Assembly: GCF_945957355.1 (NCBI RefSeq)
Contig: NZ_CAMFKM010000013.1
Span: 121,697 to 185,696 of the forward strand
DNA from: an uncultured Reyranella sp.
GTDB taxonomy: Bacteria > Pseudomonadota > Alphaproteobacteria > Reyranellales > Reyranellaceae
Reading direction: 5' to 3'
Length of the DNA stretch: 64,000 nucleotides
Under the pieces are notes generated by a model. It ran no database searches. It saw only the letters and a program-made list of their open reading frames with translations, and had not been told where the DNA came from. Shown here one piece after another: positions 41,039-51,655 of the stretch (the stretch's first letter is position 1; each line of letters opens with the position of its first letter). A program made the translations under genes and the position numbers.

Positions 41039-42652
41039 ATGAGTCCCGACATGGGCAGCGGCCGGCGAGGTCTGTCCACTCAATCCGTGCTCGTCCTTTG
41101 TGGCGCGCTGGTCGTTGCGATCGTGCTGGCCTACACGGTCATCAACGCCGTGGTCCGCCCGGTCATCTGGTCCGACAGCGGCTGGGGCCTCCTCGGATGG
41201 GACCTGCGCCATGGCCTGCCGTGGAACCACTGGGCGTCGCCCGATCCGCAGGACATCGCCCGGGACATCTCCACCTTCATGTCGATCTGGTCCCCGGGCC
41301 AGCATGTGGTTCCGGGCGTCCTGGAGGAGATGGGCCTGAGCCTTGGGCACGCGGTGATCGCCACCGACGCCCTCTTCTCGCTGATCGGCCTCGCGGGCTG
41401 GTTCCTGCTCTATCGCGCCTTCGGTTTCCCGCCGCAGGTCGCCGCCATTGCGCTCGCGGTGATCGCCTGCAGCCGCGGCTTCGCCTTCCCCTTCGTGATC
41501 TTCATCGGCGGCGAGATTCTGCTCTTCGGCGTGGCACCGTGGTTCCTCCTGCTCGTGTGGAAGCTGCGGGAGCTGCGCTGGTTCGCCGTGCCGGCGCTCG
41601 TGACCGGCGTGGCGGTGATGTTCTTCGCCAAGATCTCGGCCGTCATCCTGGCCTGTGCGGCGATCTCGGCGGCGGTGCTGTCGGGTCCGCATCCATGGCG
41701 CGACAAGGCCGACACGATACGGCGGGGACTGATCGCCGGCATCGCCATCGCGATCGTCGGCGTCGTCCTCTACTACGCCTGGTATTCGCGTGGCTGGACG
41801 GCCGCGTCGACCGTGGCGGCGATCAAATGGTCTTCCCTGGTCCCGCACGCCATCTTCATCCTGAGCTGCGTGTGGGGCGCGGCCCTCTCGTTCGGAGAAC
41901 TGGCGAACTTCATCCTGCTCCATCCCGGCCGTCCGATCCTGGGATCGCAGCTGGAGGTGGGCTATCTGCTGGCGCTGCCTGCCGCGGGCACGCTGTATCT
42001 GGTGTGGCGGCAACTGCGCCGCACGCATCGCGACTATCTCGTCTTCGCCGGCTTGACGATGCTGGCCTACGGCGCCGTCTTTCTCCTGCTGTGGGTTCAC
42101 GGCGCCACGATCGGCCAGGAAGAACGCTACTTCCGGCCCCTGTCGCTGCTGTTGCTGCCCGGCGCGGTCCAGGCCTTCCTGACGGTGCCGAGCCGGCTCT
42201 TGCGCCTGGCCGGAGCCCTGATGGCGCTGGTCGGGGCGCTTTACGGGCTCGCGGGCCAGGCCCGGCACGTCGTCGTGAATCTCGGCCATCCGCTGGGCGT
42301 GCGCGATTTCCGGCACTCGACGGCTGACGAGGCCGTGGTGAATTTCATCCGCACGATCGACGTTCCGTCACCCGACCGCGCCTCGACCCTGGTCTTCGTA
42401 CCATCCCCGGAGATCGGCCTCGAGGTCCGCAATGTCCGCGTCATGGCCAACCATGCCGATTTCTGGGCGATCGAGGACATGCGCAACCTCAAGTTCCGCG
42501 GCCGGGTGCCACGCCTCTACGTCATCGTCCAGAAGAGGCTGGTCCGCGAGGGCAAGGCGAAGGCCATGGTGGAGCAGTTCGTCGACTACAAGCCGTCGGA
42601 ATGGAAGGAGATGCCGCTCGGCGACTTCGTCTGCTTCTACGTCGTCGACTGA
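41039..42652 (+). CDS. large polytopic membrane protein, unassigned
   Basis: About 537 residues. There are roughly 10-12 hydrophobic helices over residues 15-430, then a soluble C-terminal part of about 100 residues (DRASTLVFVPSPEIGLEVRNVRVMANHADFWAIEDMRNLKFRGRVPRLYVIVQKRLV). The layout (first periplasmic loop with WSDSGWGLLGWDLRHGLPWNHW, membrane core, globular tail) resembles glycosyltransferase-39-like or mannosyltransferase-type membrane enzymes, but no diagnostic motif convinces me. A GTG at 41024 is the alternative start. It is divergent from the TonB receptor across a 110-bp shared promoter. Confidence 0.75.
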   Translation: MSPDMGSGRRGLSTQSVLVLCGALVVAIVLAYTVINAVVRPVIWSDSGWGLLGWDLRHGLPWNHWASPDPQDIARDISTFMSIWSPGQHVVPGVLEEMGLSLGHAVIATDALFSLIGLAGWFLLYRAFGFPPQVAAIALAVIACSRGFAFPFVIFIGGEILLFGVAPWFLLLVWKLRELRWFAVPALVTGVAVMFFAKISAVILACAAISAAVLSGPHPWRDKADTIRRGLIAGIAIAIVGVVLYYAWYSRGWTAASTVAAIKWSSLVPHAIFILSCVWGAALSFGELANFILLHPGRPILGSQLEVGYLLALPAAGTLYLVWRQLRRTHRDYLVFAGLTMLAYGAVFLLLWVHGATIGQEERYFRPLSLLLLPGAVQAFLTVPSRLLRLAGALMALVGALYGLAGQARHVVVNLGHPLGVRDFRHSTADEAVVNFIRTIDVPSPDRASTLVFVPSPEIGLEVRNVRVMANHADFWAIEDMRNLKFRGRVPRLYVIVQKRLVREGKAKAMVEQFVDYKPSEWKEMPLGDFVCFYVVD

Positions 42653-42669
42653 CGCAGGCGCGTGTCCAG

Positions 42670-43032
42670 CTATTGCTTGGTGCACGGCCAGGTCTGTTCC
42701 AGGGCCTCGCCCGCCAGGTCGATGAAGTTCTCGTGAAGTCGTGCGGGATTGTTGTTGATGTAGGTGACGACCCCGCGCACCAGCAGCCGCCGGGTCGACA
42801 TGGCGGGCAGGCAGATGTTCGGCTTGACCGCCTGCAGCGTGTCGATGATCCCGGCGCAGACTCCGGCGACCAGCAGCTTCGAGGTCGGGATGGGGTCGAG
42901 GAGGAATGCCTCGCAGCCCAACATGATGTAGTTGGCCGAGTTCGTGTCCTGCTGCGCCCTGATCCCCGGAGAGGTCAAGGGAGCGGCAAGGACAACAGTG
43001 AGTGCGACAGTCATGAGACGAGCCGGCTTCAT
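42670..43032 (-). CDS. Rap1a/Tai-like family protein
   Basis: 120 residues. The signal peptide is about 1-26. The mature domain has the cysteine pattern of Rap1a/Tai immunity proteins: GCEAFLL, VCAGIIDTLQ, ICLPA and the terminal WPC. In type VI secretion systems such proteins neutralise amidase effectors in the periplasm. No effector or secretion gene is near, so this is an orphan and may have a different role. It is convergent with the membrane protein gene. Confidence 0.75.
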   Translation of the reverse strand: MKPARLMTVALTVVLAAPLTSPGIRAQQDTNSANYIMLGCEAFLLDPIPTSKLLVAGVCAGIIDTLQAVKPNICLPAMSTRRLLVRGVVTYINNNPARLHENFIDLAGEALEQTWPCTKQ

Positions 43033-43160
43033 CCGTCCATTCTCTTCTGTTTCGATGCGATGATAGCTGCGCAGAGCAGGCCTGCGAACAGGCTTTGGCC
43101 TGGTCCATGAGGCGCGTGATAGGGTCGATGCACGGGGATGAAGTCTACTGGAGGCAAACG

Positions 43161-43535
43161 ATGCCGCTGAGCTGGGAGATTTTTCATTCGGAGAAGCTCA
43201 TCCATGTCGTCGCCGAAGGCGAGGTCACGCTGAAGGAGATGGAAGAACATTTCGACGCCCTCGTCTTGGCCAACGCGCTCGCCTATTCGAAACTGTTCGA
43301 CGCGACCCGCCTCAAGCCGGTCTACGACGATGCCGACGTGATGGCGATGGGCGCACGGCTGAGCGCCTACACGTCGCACTTCCCGAGCGGTCCGTTGGCG
43401 GTCGTCGGCCGTGACGAGGCGGTCGTCACGGCCTTCAAGCGCTTCGTCAATATTTCGCCGTCGAAGCGACCGGCGGCCATCTTCAAGACCGAGAAGAAGG
43501 CGCGCGCCTGGCTCGCGACGCAAGCGAGCGCGTAA
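43161..43535 (+). CDS. conserved hypothetical protein, SpoIIAA/STAS-like size
   Basis: 124 residues, soluble. WEIFHSEKLIHVVAEGEVTLKEMEEHFDALVLANALAYSKLFDATRL reads as alternating strands and helices, as in SpoIIAA-like/STAS folds, with a C-terminal KRPAAIFKTEKKARAWL. No functional motif is recognised. The ATG at 43161 is chosen because ggaggcaaacg lies directly before it; in-frame codons reach back to 43095. Confidence 0.7.
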   Translation: MPLSWEIFHSEKLIHVVAEGEVTLKEMEEHFDALVLANALAYSKLFDATRLKPVYDDADVMAMGARLSAYTSHFPSGPLAVVGRDEAVVTAFKRFVNISPSKRPAAIFKTEKKARAWLATQASA

Positions 43536-43578
43536 ATGCGTCAGAAACGTTACAGGCGGCCGCGGCCGTACTGACCTG

Positions 43579-43607
43579 TTGCAGCGTCGCTTCCCACGCC
43601 GTTATCT
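43579..43607 (+). promoter_or_regulatory. predicted sigma-70-type promoter
   Basis: TTGCAG (43579-43584), 17-nt spacer, TTATCT (43602-43607), with the gene for a small periplasmic protein starting 30 nt later. It is identified by eye only. Confidence 0.4.
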
Positions 43608-43637
43608 TTAAGGATCGTTTCGGAGAGAGTTCTTGCC

Positions 43638-43910
43638 ATGAAGCACTGGGTCTTTGCGTTGTCGCTGTTCGCCGTCCTTCCCGTCACGGCTCATGCGGAC
43701 CAGGCTGCGGGGAACGCCTGCGCGGCCAACCTGTCGCCGAATGGTCAGATGCTCTACAACAAGACCGCTCCGACGATCACGCCGAAGAGCGACATCAAGG
43801 ATGCCCTCACCGCGCAGGCCCGTCCCCTGGTCATGAACGGCACGCTGTCCCGCGATGCCGCGCGCGCGGCCGCCGAAGCGGCCGGGGAGTGTCTCAAGCT
43901 TCTGAAGTAG
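43638..43910 (+). CDS. small secreted protein
   Basis: 90 residues. The signal peptide is about 1-20 (KHWVFALSLFAVLPVTAHA|D). The mature part of about 70 residues has two cysteines (NACAAN and GECLKLLK) that may form one disulfide. The pattern SPNGQMLYNKTAPTITPKSDIKDALTAQARPLVMNGTLSRDAARAAAEAAG looks like a conserved short periplasmic family; no function is known. cggagagag precedes the start. Confidence 0.75.
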   Translation: MKHWVFALSLFAVLPVTAHADQAAGNACAANLSPNGQMLYNKTAPTITPKSDIKDALTAQARPLVMNGTLSRDAARAAAEAAGECLKLLK

Positions 43911-44029
43911 GGGATAGGGGCGTGCCGATCGACGAACGCGCCGGGTGATCGTGACAGGCGTCTGCCCGACCGCCCCCGGCCTTCCCACCTCTGAAGGGGG
44001 AGAGGCGTAGTGGGCTCGGTAAGACGCTC

Positions 44030-44788
44030 ATGACCGGCCCCTTTGTCCACCTGATGATCGGCATCGCGGTGTTCCTGTCGCTGCTCGCCGGTGCCTGGAT
44101 CGGCTCGCTGCTGCGCCGGCGCGTGCCGGGCCACATGCTCGACGGAGAGGCCAAAGAGGTCGTTCGGCTCGGAATGGCCTTGCTGGCCAGCATCGCCGCC
44201 CTGGTGCTCAGCCTTTTGATCAGCTCGTCGTACGCGGTGTACGAGGGGCAGCGCAACGACCTGCGCACGCTCGCTGCCGACGTGATCAACCTGGACGGCA
44301 TCCTGCGCCTGTACGGGGAGCCGGCCCGGCCGACGCGCGCGCTGCTCCGCCCCGCGCTCGCCGAGATGATCGACCACCTGTGGTCGCGGCCGACCGAGAA
44401 CTTCTTCGTCCAGCCCGCTTCGGCGGGAGAAGCGGCGTATCTGGCCGTCCTCGGGCTGACGCCGGCGAACGAGACACAGGTGGCACTGAAGGCACAGGCG
44501 CTGCAGCTGGCGGCGCATCTGTCGCAATCGCGGCTACGCCTCTACGAGCGCTCGCAGCCCGATCTGCCGGCCTCCCTGATCTTCGTGCTGTCGGCCTGGA
44601 TGGTGTGCCTGTTCATCAGCTTCTGCCTGTTCTCGCCACTCAAGCACACCTCGATCGTGGCTCTCGTGCTGGTCGCATTCTCGATCGCCGCCGCGCTGTT
44701 CCTGATCCTGGAGCTGTCCGAACCGTTCAGTGGACTGGTGCGACTGTCGGATCGCCCATTGGTCAGGGCGCTGCCCTCACTGAACTAG
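44030..44788 (+). CDS. DUF4239 membrane protein
   Basis: 252 residues with about four membrane helices, two at the N-terminus (LMIGIAVFLSLLAGAWIGSLL, LGMALLASIAALVLSLLIS) and two at the C-terminus, with a helical cytoplasmic or periplasmic middle of about 110 residues. It fits the DUF4239/bestrophin-like pattern. The function is unknown; distant similarity to anion channels is claimed for the family. It is convergent with the nucleotidyltransferase-fold gene. Confidence 0.75.
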   Translation: MTGPFVHLMIGIAVFLSLLAGAWIGSLLRRRVPGHMLDGEAKEVVRLGMALLASIAALVLSLLISSSYAVYEGQRNDLRTLAADVINLDGILRLYGEPARPTRALLRPALAEMIDHLWSRPTENFFVQPASAGEAAYLAVLGLTPANETQVALKAQALQLAAHLSQSRLRLYERSQPDLPASLIFVLSAWMVCLFISFCLFSPLKHTSIVALVLVAFSIAAALFLILELSEPFSGLVRLSDRPLVRALPSLN

Positions 44789-44812
44789 GCCGTGCACTTC
44801 GAGTGGCACCAT

Positions 44813-45394
44813 CTAGGAAACTTCAGCGCATTGCGACCAGACGGCATGGGCGAGGGCAGTCATCCGCCGCTTCTCGCACGGACCAGAATTGTAACGTGTG
44901 AGAAGGTCGTCGAGATCCTCTGCCGCACGAATCCCCGAAACGTTCATCAGGTACCGGAGCTCCCGCCGCTTTTGACTGTTCAACGGGTCCTTCAAGTTGA
45001 GCGCCGATACCTTGAGCGTCAGGAGGTAGTCCCATTCCGGCACGAACACGCGCAGCCCTTGCCGTGACGCGGCCGGCAGCCGCAGCATCAGAAGGTGGTG
45101 TGAAGGTGGCTCCACCCGGCGGTTGAGATGCTTTCGTACGCGATCCGTCATCCAGCTCGACGGCCAGCCACGCTTGCCGGCCAGCTGCGCGACCGCGTGA
45201 TCGACTTGCAGTTGTCCCTCCACCGCCACGGCATCGATCGTCGCCACCGTGGTGTAGAGATCCGTCGCCAACAGCAGGCAGGCCGGACCATAGAGCGCCA
45301 GATCCACCGTCGTCTGGTGCATGCCCACCAACCCGGCCAATTCGGTCAGGGTCTCGACGAGAGACTCGCGCGTGAACCTCGGCGCGTTGGTCAT
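44813..45394 (-). CDS. DUF6036-like nucleotidyltransferase-fold protein
   Basis: 193 residues. The segment LALYGPACLLLATDLYTTVATIDAVAVEG followed by helices and RGWPSSWMTDRVRKHL has the layout of DUF6036/AbiEii-like nucleotidyltransferase folds. The usual hG[GS] is GP here and only one aspartate of the D-x-D pair is clear, so catalysis is doubtful. The ATG at 45394 has gggaggcgg upstream. It is 26 nt downstream of the SulP gene and probably the third gene of the XRE-SulP unit. Confidence 0.6.
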   Translation of the reverse strand: MTNAPRFTRESLVETLTELAGLVGMHQTTVDLALYGPACLLLATDLYTTVATIDAVAVEGQLQVDHAVAQLAGKRGWPSSWMTDRVRKHLNRRVEPPSHHLLMLRLPAASRQGLRVFVPEWDYLLTLKVSALNLKDPLNSQKRRELRYLMNVSGIRAAEDLDDLLTRYNSGPCEKRRMTALAHAVWSQCAEVS

Positions 45395-45420
45395 TGCCGC
45401 CTCCCTCCGCAAAGGCCCTG

Positions 45421-47127
45421 TCAGGGTGCCTGTTGCACTGAGGCGAGGGCCGCTTCGAAGCTTTCGGCAAATCGCAAGGAAGGCTCACTGCCGTCGAAAC
45501 CCATGGACGTCAGCACGGCGCGCAACGACGGTTGGACACCCGCGGCGATGACCTCGGTGCCGTGCGCTTTGCATCGTTTGACGAAATCGCTCAGCGCGGC
45601 CACGCCGGTCGCATCGATCATTGGAACCTCGCGCATGCGAAGGATGAACACCCGCGGCGGCGTTCCGATGCTGTCGAGCACATCGGCCAGCCGTCCGGCA
45701 GAACCGAAGAACAGCGGTCCGCGGAGCTGAAACACCTCCACGCCCTTCGGAAGAGCGGCCCGTTGCGTGTAGCTCGTGCGAGGGCGGGCAAAGTCGTCGA
45801 CGTCCTGTTCGATGATCTGGATACCCTGCTGAACCGAAACGACTTCGGCCATTCGATGCATGAACAGGATCGCGGCGAGGACGACACCGACCTCGATGGC
45901 AACCGTGAGGTCAACCATCACGGTCAGGCCGAAGGTGAGGATCAGGACCGCGCGGTCGCCCAGCGGGGCGCGCATCAGGTGGCGGAACTTGTGCACCTCG
46001 CTCATGTTCCAGGCCACGATCACCAGCACCGCGCCGAGACTGGCCAGCGGCACGAACACGGCGAGCGGGGCGAGCACGAGCATGAACAACAGCACGAAGA
46101 CGGCGTGCAACATGCCAGCGACCGGCGACCGCGCACCCGACCTGATATTGGTTGCCGTCCGCGCAATCGCGCCGGTCGCCGGCATTCCCCCGAACATCGC
46201 CGAAGCGACGTTTGCGATCCCCTGCGCGACCAGCTCGCAGTTCGACCGATGCCGCCGGCCTGTCATGCCGTCGGCGACGACCGCGGAGAGCAGGCTTTCG
46301 ACACCGGCAAGGAAGGCAATCGTGAAGGCCGAGGGTGCCAGTTCGGCCAGCCTTGCAAGCGTAACCGACGGCATGACCGGGGATGGCAGCGTGTCGGGAA
46401 TGCCGCCGAATTTCGATCCGATGGTTTCGATCGGCAGATTGAGCAGGTAAACGGCGATCGACGCACCGACGACGGCGATCAGGAACCCGGGGAGCTTGGG
46501 AGCGAAGCGCCTCAGCGCGATGATGACCGCCAGGGCGGCGCCGGCCACGGCGACGGCCGAGAGGTTCAGCGTATCGCGGGCAGACCAGAAGGCCTCCCAC
46601 TTCTCGATGAATTCCGCGGGAACCTTGTCGATGGAAAGGCCCAGCAGGTCTTTCACCTGACTGGAGAAGATGATCACCGCGATACCGGCGGTGAAACCCG
46701 TCACCACCGGTTCGGGGATGTACTTGATCCAGGTTCCCAGCCGGGCGAAGCCGCCGATGATCAGAATCACCCCGGCCATCAGTGTTGCCAGAATGAGCCC
46801 GTCGTAGCCGTGCTGCTGGATGACATTGAAGACGACCACGACGAAGGCTCCGGTCGGCCCTCCGATCTGGAAGCGGCTGCCGCCCAGTGCCGAGATCAGA
46901 AAACCCGCGACCACGGCCGTCAGGAGTCCCTTGTCCGGAGTCGTCCCGGATGCAATGGCAAGTGCCATGGCGAGCGGCAACGCCACGATGGCGACGGTAA
47001 GGCCCGCGATCGCATCGTTGCGCAGATCGGAGATCCCGTAGCCTTCGCGCAATACCGTGATGAGCTTTGGAACGAACAGATGCCATTGCGGCGCGCGGGC
47101 CCGTGCGGGCTGGGCGTTCTCAGACAT
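45421..47127 (-). CDS. SulP family inorganic anion transporter
   Basis: 568 residues. An N-terminal region leads into a transmembrane SulP core of about 12-14 helices (LRNDAIAGLTVAIVALPLAMALAIASG at about 36-62, GGSRFQIGGPTGAFVVVVF, the family signature area). A C-terminal cytoplasmic STAS domain (about 440-560) has EVPMIDATGVAALSDFVKRCKAHGTEVIAAGVQ. The family carries sulfate, bicarbonate or dicarboxylates; the substrate is unknown. Its first 8 nt overlap the XRE regulator gene. Confidence 0.93.
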   Translation of the reverse strand: MSENAQPARARAPQWHLFVPKLITVLREGYGISDLRNDAIAGLTVAIVALPLAMALAIASGTTPDKGLLTAVVAGFLISALGGSRFQIGGPTGAFVVVVFNVIQQHGYDGLILATLMAGVILIIGGFARLGTWIKYIPEPVVTGFTAGIAVIIFSSQVKDLLGLSIDKVPAEFIEKWEAFWSARDTLNLSAVAVAGAALAVIIALRRFAPKLPGFLIAVVGASIAVYLLNLPIETIGSKFGGIPDTLPSPVMPSVTLARLAELAPSAFTIAFLAGVESLLSAVVADGMTGRRHRSNCELVAQGIANVASAMFGGMPATGAIARTATNIRSGARSPVAGMLHAVFVLLFMLVLAPLAVFVPLASLGAVLVIVAWNMSEVHKFRHLMRAPLGDRAVLILTFGLTVMVDLTVAIEVGVVLAAILFMHRMAEVVSVQQGIQIIEQDVDDFARPRTSYTQRAALPKGVEVFQLRGPLFFGSAGRLADVLDSIGTPPRVFILRMREVPMIDATGVAALSDFVKRCKAHGTEVIAAGVQPSLRAVLTSMGFDGSEPSLRFAESFEAALASVQQAP

Positions 47128-47464
47128 TGCGGGCCCTCCCGCTTCCCCGTGCGTCGACGGACGTCTTCTTGGGAAGTCCCTTCGTGGCAGCGTCTCGCGC
47201 CTTATGGAGTTTTGCCTCGGAGACCTTCAACCGGACACCCCGTCCGCCGATCGCACTCGTGGCAGCGTCGTTGATCAGTTCGATTCCGAGACGTTCGAGC
47301 GCATCGATGACCTTGACCAGGCTTTCAACCACGCCGCGAACGAGGTTCTCGCTCGCTTCCATGCGCTGGATGGTCTGGACCGAAACCCCCGCCGCTTCGG
47401 CCAGCGTCTTCTGGTCCATGCCGATCAGCGCCCGGGCGGCGCGCAACTGGCCCGCAGAGATCAT
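47120..47464 (-). CDS. XRE family transcriptional regulator
   Basis: 114 residues. The N-terminal helix-turn-helix (about 5-60) reads GQLRAARALIGMDQKTLAEAAGVSVQTIQRMEASE. It is followed by the LERLGIELINDAATSAIGGRGVRLKV tail typical of short alphaproteobacterial XRE proteins, and a basic C-terminus. It overlaps the SulP start by 8 nt, so it probably regulates its own operon. The AT-rich region upstream (47480-47570) probably holds its promoter. Confidence 0.88.
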   Translation of the reverse strand: MISAGQLRAARALIGMDQKTLAEAAGVSVQTIQRMEASENLVRGVVESLVKVIDALERLGIELINDAATSAIGGRGVRLKVSEAKLHKARDAATKGLPKKTSVDARGSGRARNV

Positions 47465-47782
47465 GGCAGCTCCAATTCCATTCGAAATCCAACGCTCATC
47501 TCGGAATGCTAATAGTCATATATAAAATACAAGTGAACATATTTTTGACATTGATATTGTGTGATATTCTTTCATGATGAACGGTGTGTGCATGAATTGC
47601 GGTTGATGCGATATCGACGAAGACGGGGCGCGCGTCGCCTTGCGGTCGGGGCAGGACCACCCGCCGCTTCCGGTCGTGCGCCGTTGCTGCGCGAGACGGC
47701 GCTGCCGGCAGGAATGAGACCGGTACCGCGGCAACTTCTCCGACGTAGCGGTCAAGGCCGCAAAGCCGTCAAAGAGACTCGC
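47465..47782. other. 318-bp gap with AT-rich divergent promoter region
   Basis: No convincing gene. Positions 47500-47580 are clearly AT-rich against the GC-rich background (tatataaaatac, acatatttttgacattgatattgtgtgatattc). They contain a TTGACA (47545-47550), but no -10 at good spacing. This is likely the divergent promoter region for the XRE-SulP operon and the spermidine-synthase-like gene. The part 47600-47780 shows nothing I can name. Confidence 0.5.
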
Positions 47783-48553
47783 ATGATTCCAATCGCAAAA
47801 CTCGAAAGTGAATTCGGCGACATCGAAGTTCTGGAATACCGTGCCAGGGAACTGTTCTTCTATGTCCAGGGAGGCTGCTTCCAGACCGAGACGGATCGCG
47901 ATGGCATAAGCCTGGCTCCCTACATCCACGCAATCTATGGCCTGCTCATGCAAGCGGGCGCGCGGGATGTGCTGATGATTGGATGCGGCGGAGGCAGTCT
48001 CGGCACGATGCTCGCCAGGGCCGCCGTGAAGGTCACGATCGTCGACAAGAACCCGGCTTCATTTGAGGTCGCCCACAGCTACTTCCGACTTCCCGAGTCC
48101 GTCGACTGCCAGGTCGCGGACGGCGAGGAATTCCTGCTCGGCACGACACGCTCGTACGATGCAATCGTACTGGACGCGTACGATGGCGACAGCATCCCAC
48201 CGCATCTGCGGACCCGGGAGTTCTTTCGGCTCGTCCGATCTCGACTGGATCGGCTCCGTGGGTGCCTATTCGCGAACGTCCATGCCCTGCATGATCTCGA
48301 CCGGTCTCCCGATCGTTATGCGGCCGCCGCAAGCTCTGCCTGGAACGACGTCCGCTTGCTCGATACCCAGGGGGTCGTCGGGCGCAATGCGTTGATCGTT
48401 GCCGGCGACGTCAAGGACCTGCGGAAGCCGTCGCTTCTCATGCCGCCGCTGCTGGATCGCGACGAGATTGCGGCAGGTCTCGACAGGATGGCGTTCAGGC
48501 CCTGGCATTCCGAGGGGCCGAGCGCCCCCACCGGATCGTGTGGGGGCATTTGA
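47783..48553 (+). CDS. spermidine synthase-like methyltransferase-fold protein
   Basis: 256 residues. A Rossmann SAM-type domain (DVLMIGCGGGSLGTMLARAAVKVTIVDKNPASFEVAHSYF, about 54-93; VADGEEFL; YDAIVLDAYDGDSIPPHL) is that of spermidine synthases and related orphan proteins. The N-terminal beta-tetramer region is short. It need not make spermidine; many such orphans have unknown substrates. The ATG at 47783 matches the family start; an earlier in-frame stretch to 47561 is basic and unlike the family. It is convergent with secA. Confidence 0.8.
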   Translation: MIPIAKLESEFGDIEVLEYRARELFFYVQGGCFQTETDRDGISLAPYIHAIYGLLMQAGARDVLMIGCGGGSLGTMLARAAVKVTIVDKNPASFEVAHSYFRLPESVDCQVADGEEFLLGTTRSYDAIVLDAYDGDSIPPHLRTREFFRLVRSRLDRLRGCLFANVHALHDLDRSPDRYAAAASSAWNDVRLLDTQGVVGRNALIVAGDVKDLRKPSLLMPPLLDRDEIAAGLDRMAFRPWHSEGPSAPTGSCGGI

Positions 48554-48606
48554 CGGTGGGGGGGAGGTTCCGTCGAGGCGCTGCGGGAACGAGACGCTGT
48601 AAGGCG

Positions 48607-51372
<2,766 letters not shown>

Positions 51373-51560
51373 GGAAAACCTCGATATTCTAATGACTTAG
51401 GCGGGCACAGCGGCCCGCCCTCCCTGTGAGAGATAGAGAGCGGCCCGAGGAGTGTCAACGCAGCGCACCAGCGCAGCCGCGCCCGAGCGCGAGTCAAAAG
51501 CGTCATCGCCCCGTCATGGACGCGAGACTCACGAAAAAGTGCCGCAATTGAACGTCATCA

Positions 51561-51580
51561 CGCCTCCCATCGGGGAGGCG
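51561..51580 (+). promoter_or_regulatory. hairpin upstream of the PPIase gene
   Basis: cgcctccc-atcg-gggaggcg is a perfect 8-bp stem-loop 75 nt before the start codon, in the 283-bp gap after secA. No T-tract follows. It could be a 5' leader structure. Confidence 0.3.
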
Positions 51581-51655
51581 GCGCTTGCTTGGTCCAATCG
51601 GCCCTGTGTAAACGGTTTGCGCCTTTCGAAACGAATGAATCTGCTGGAGTCCGCC

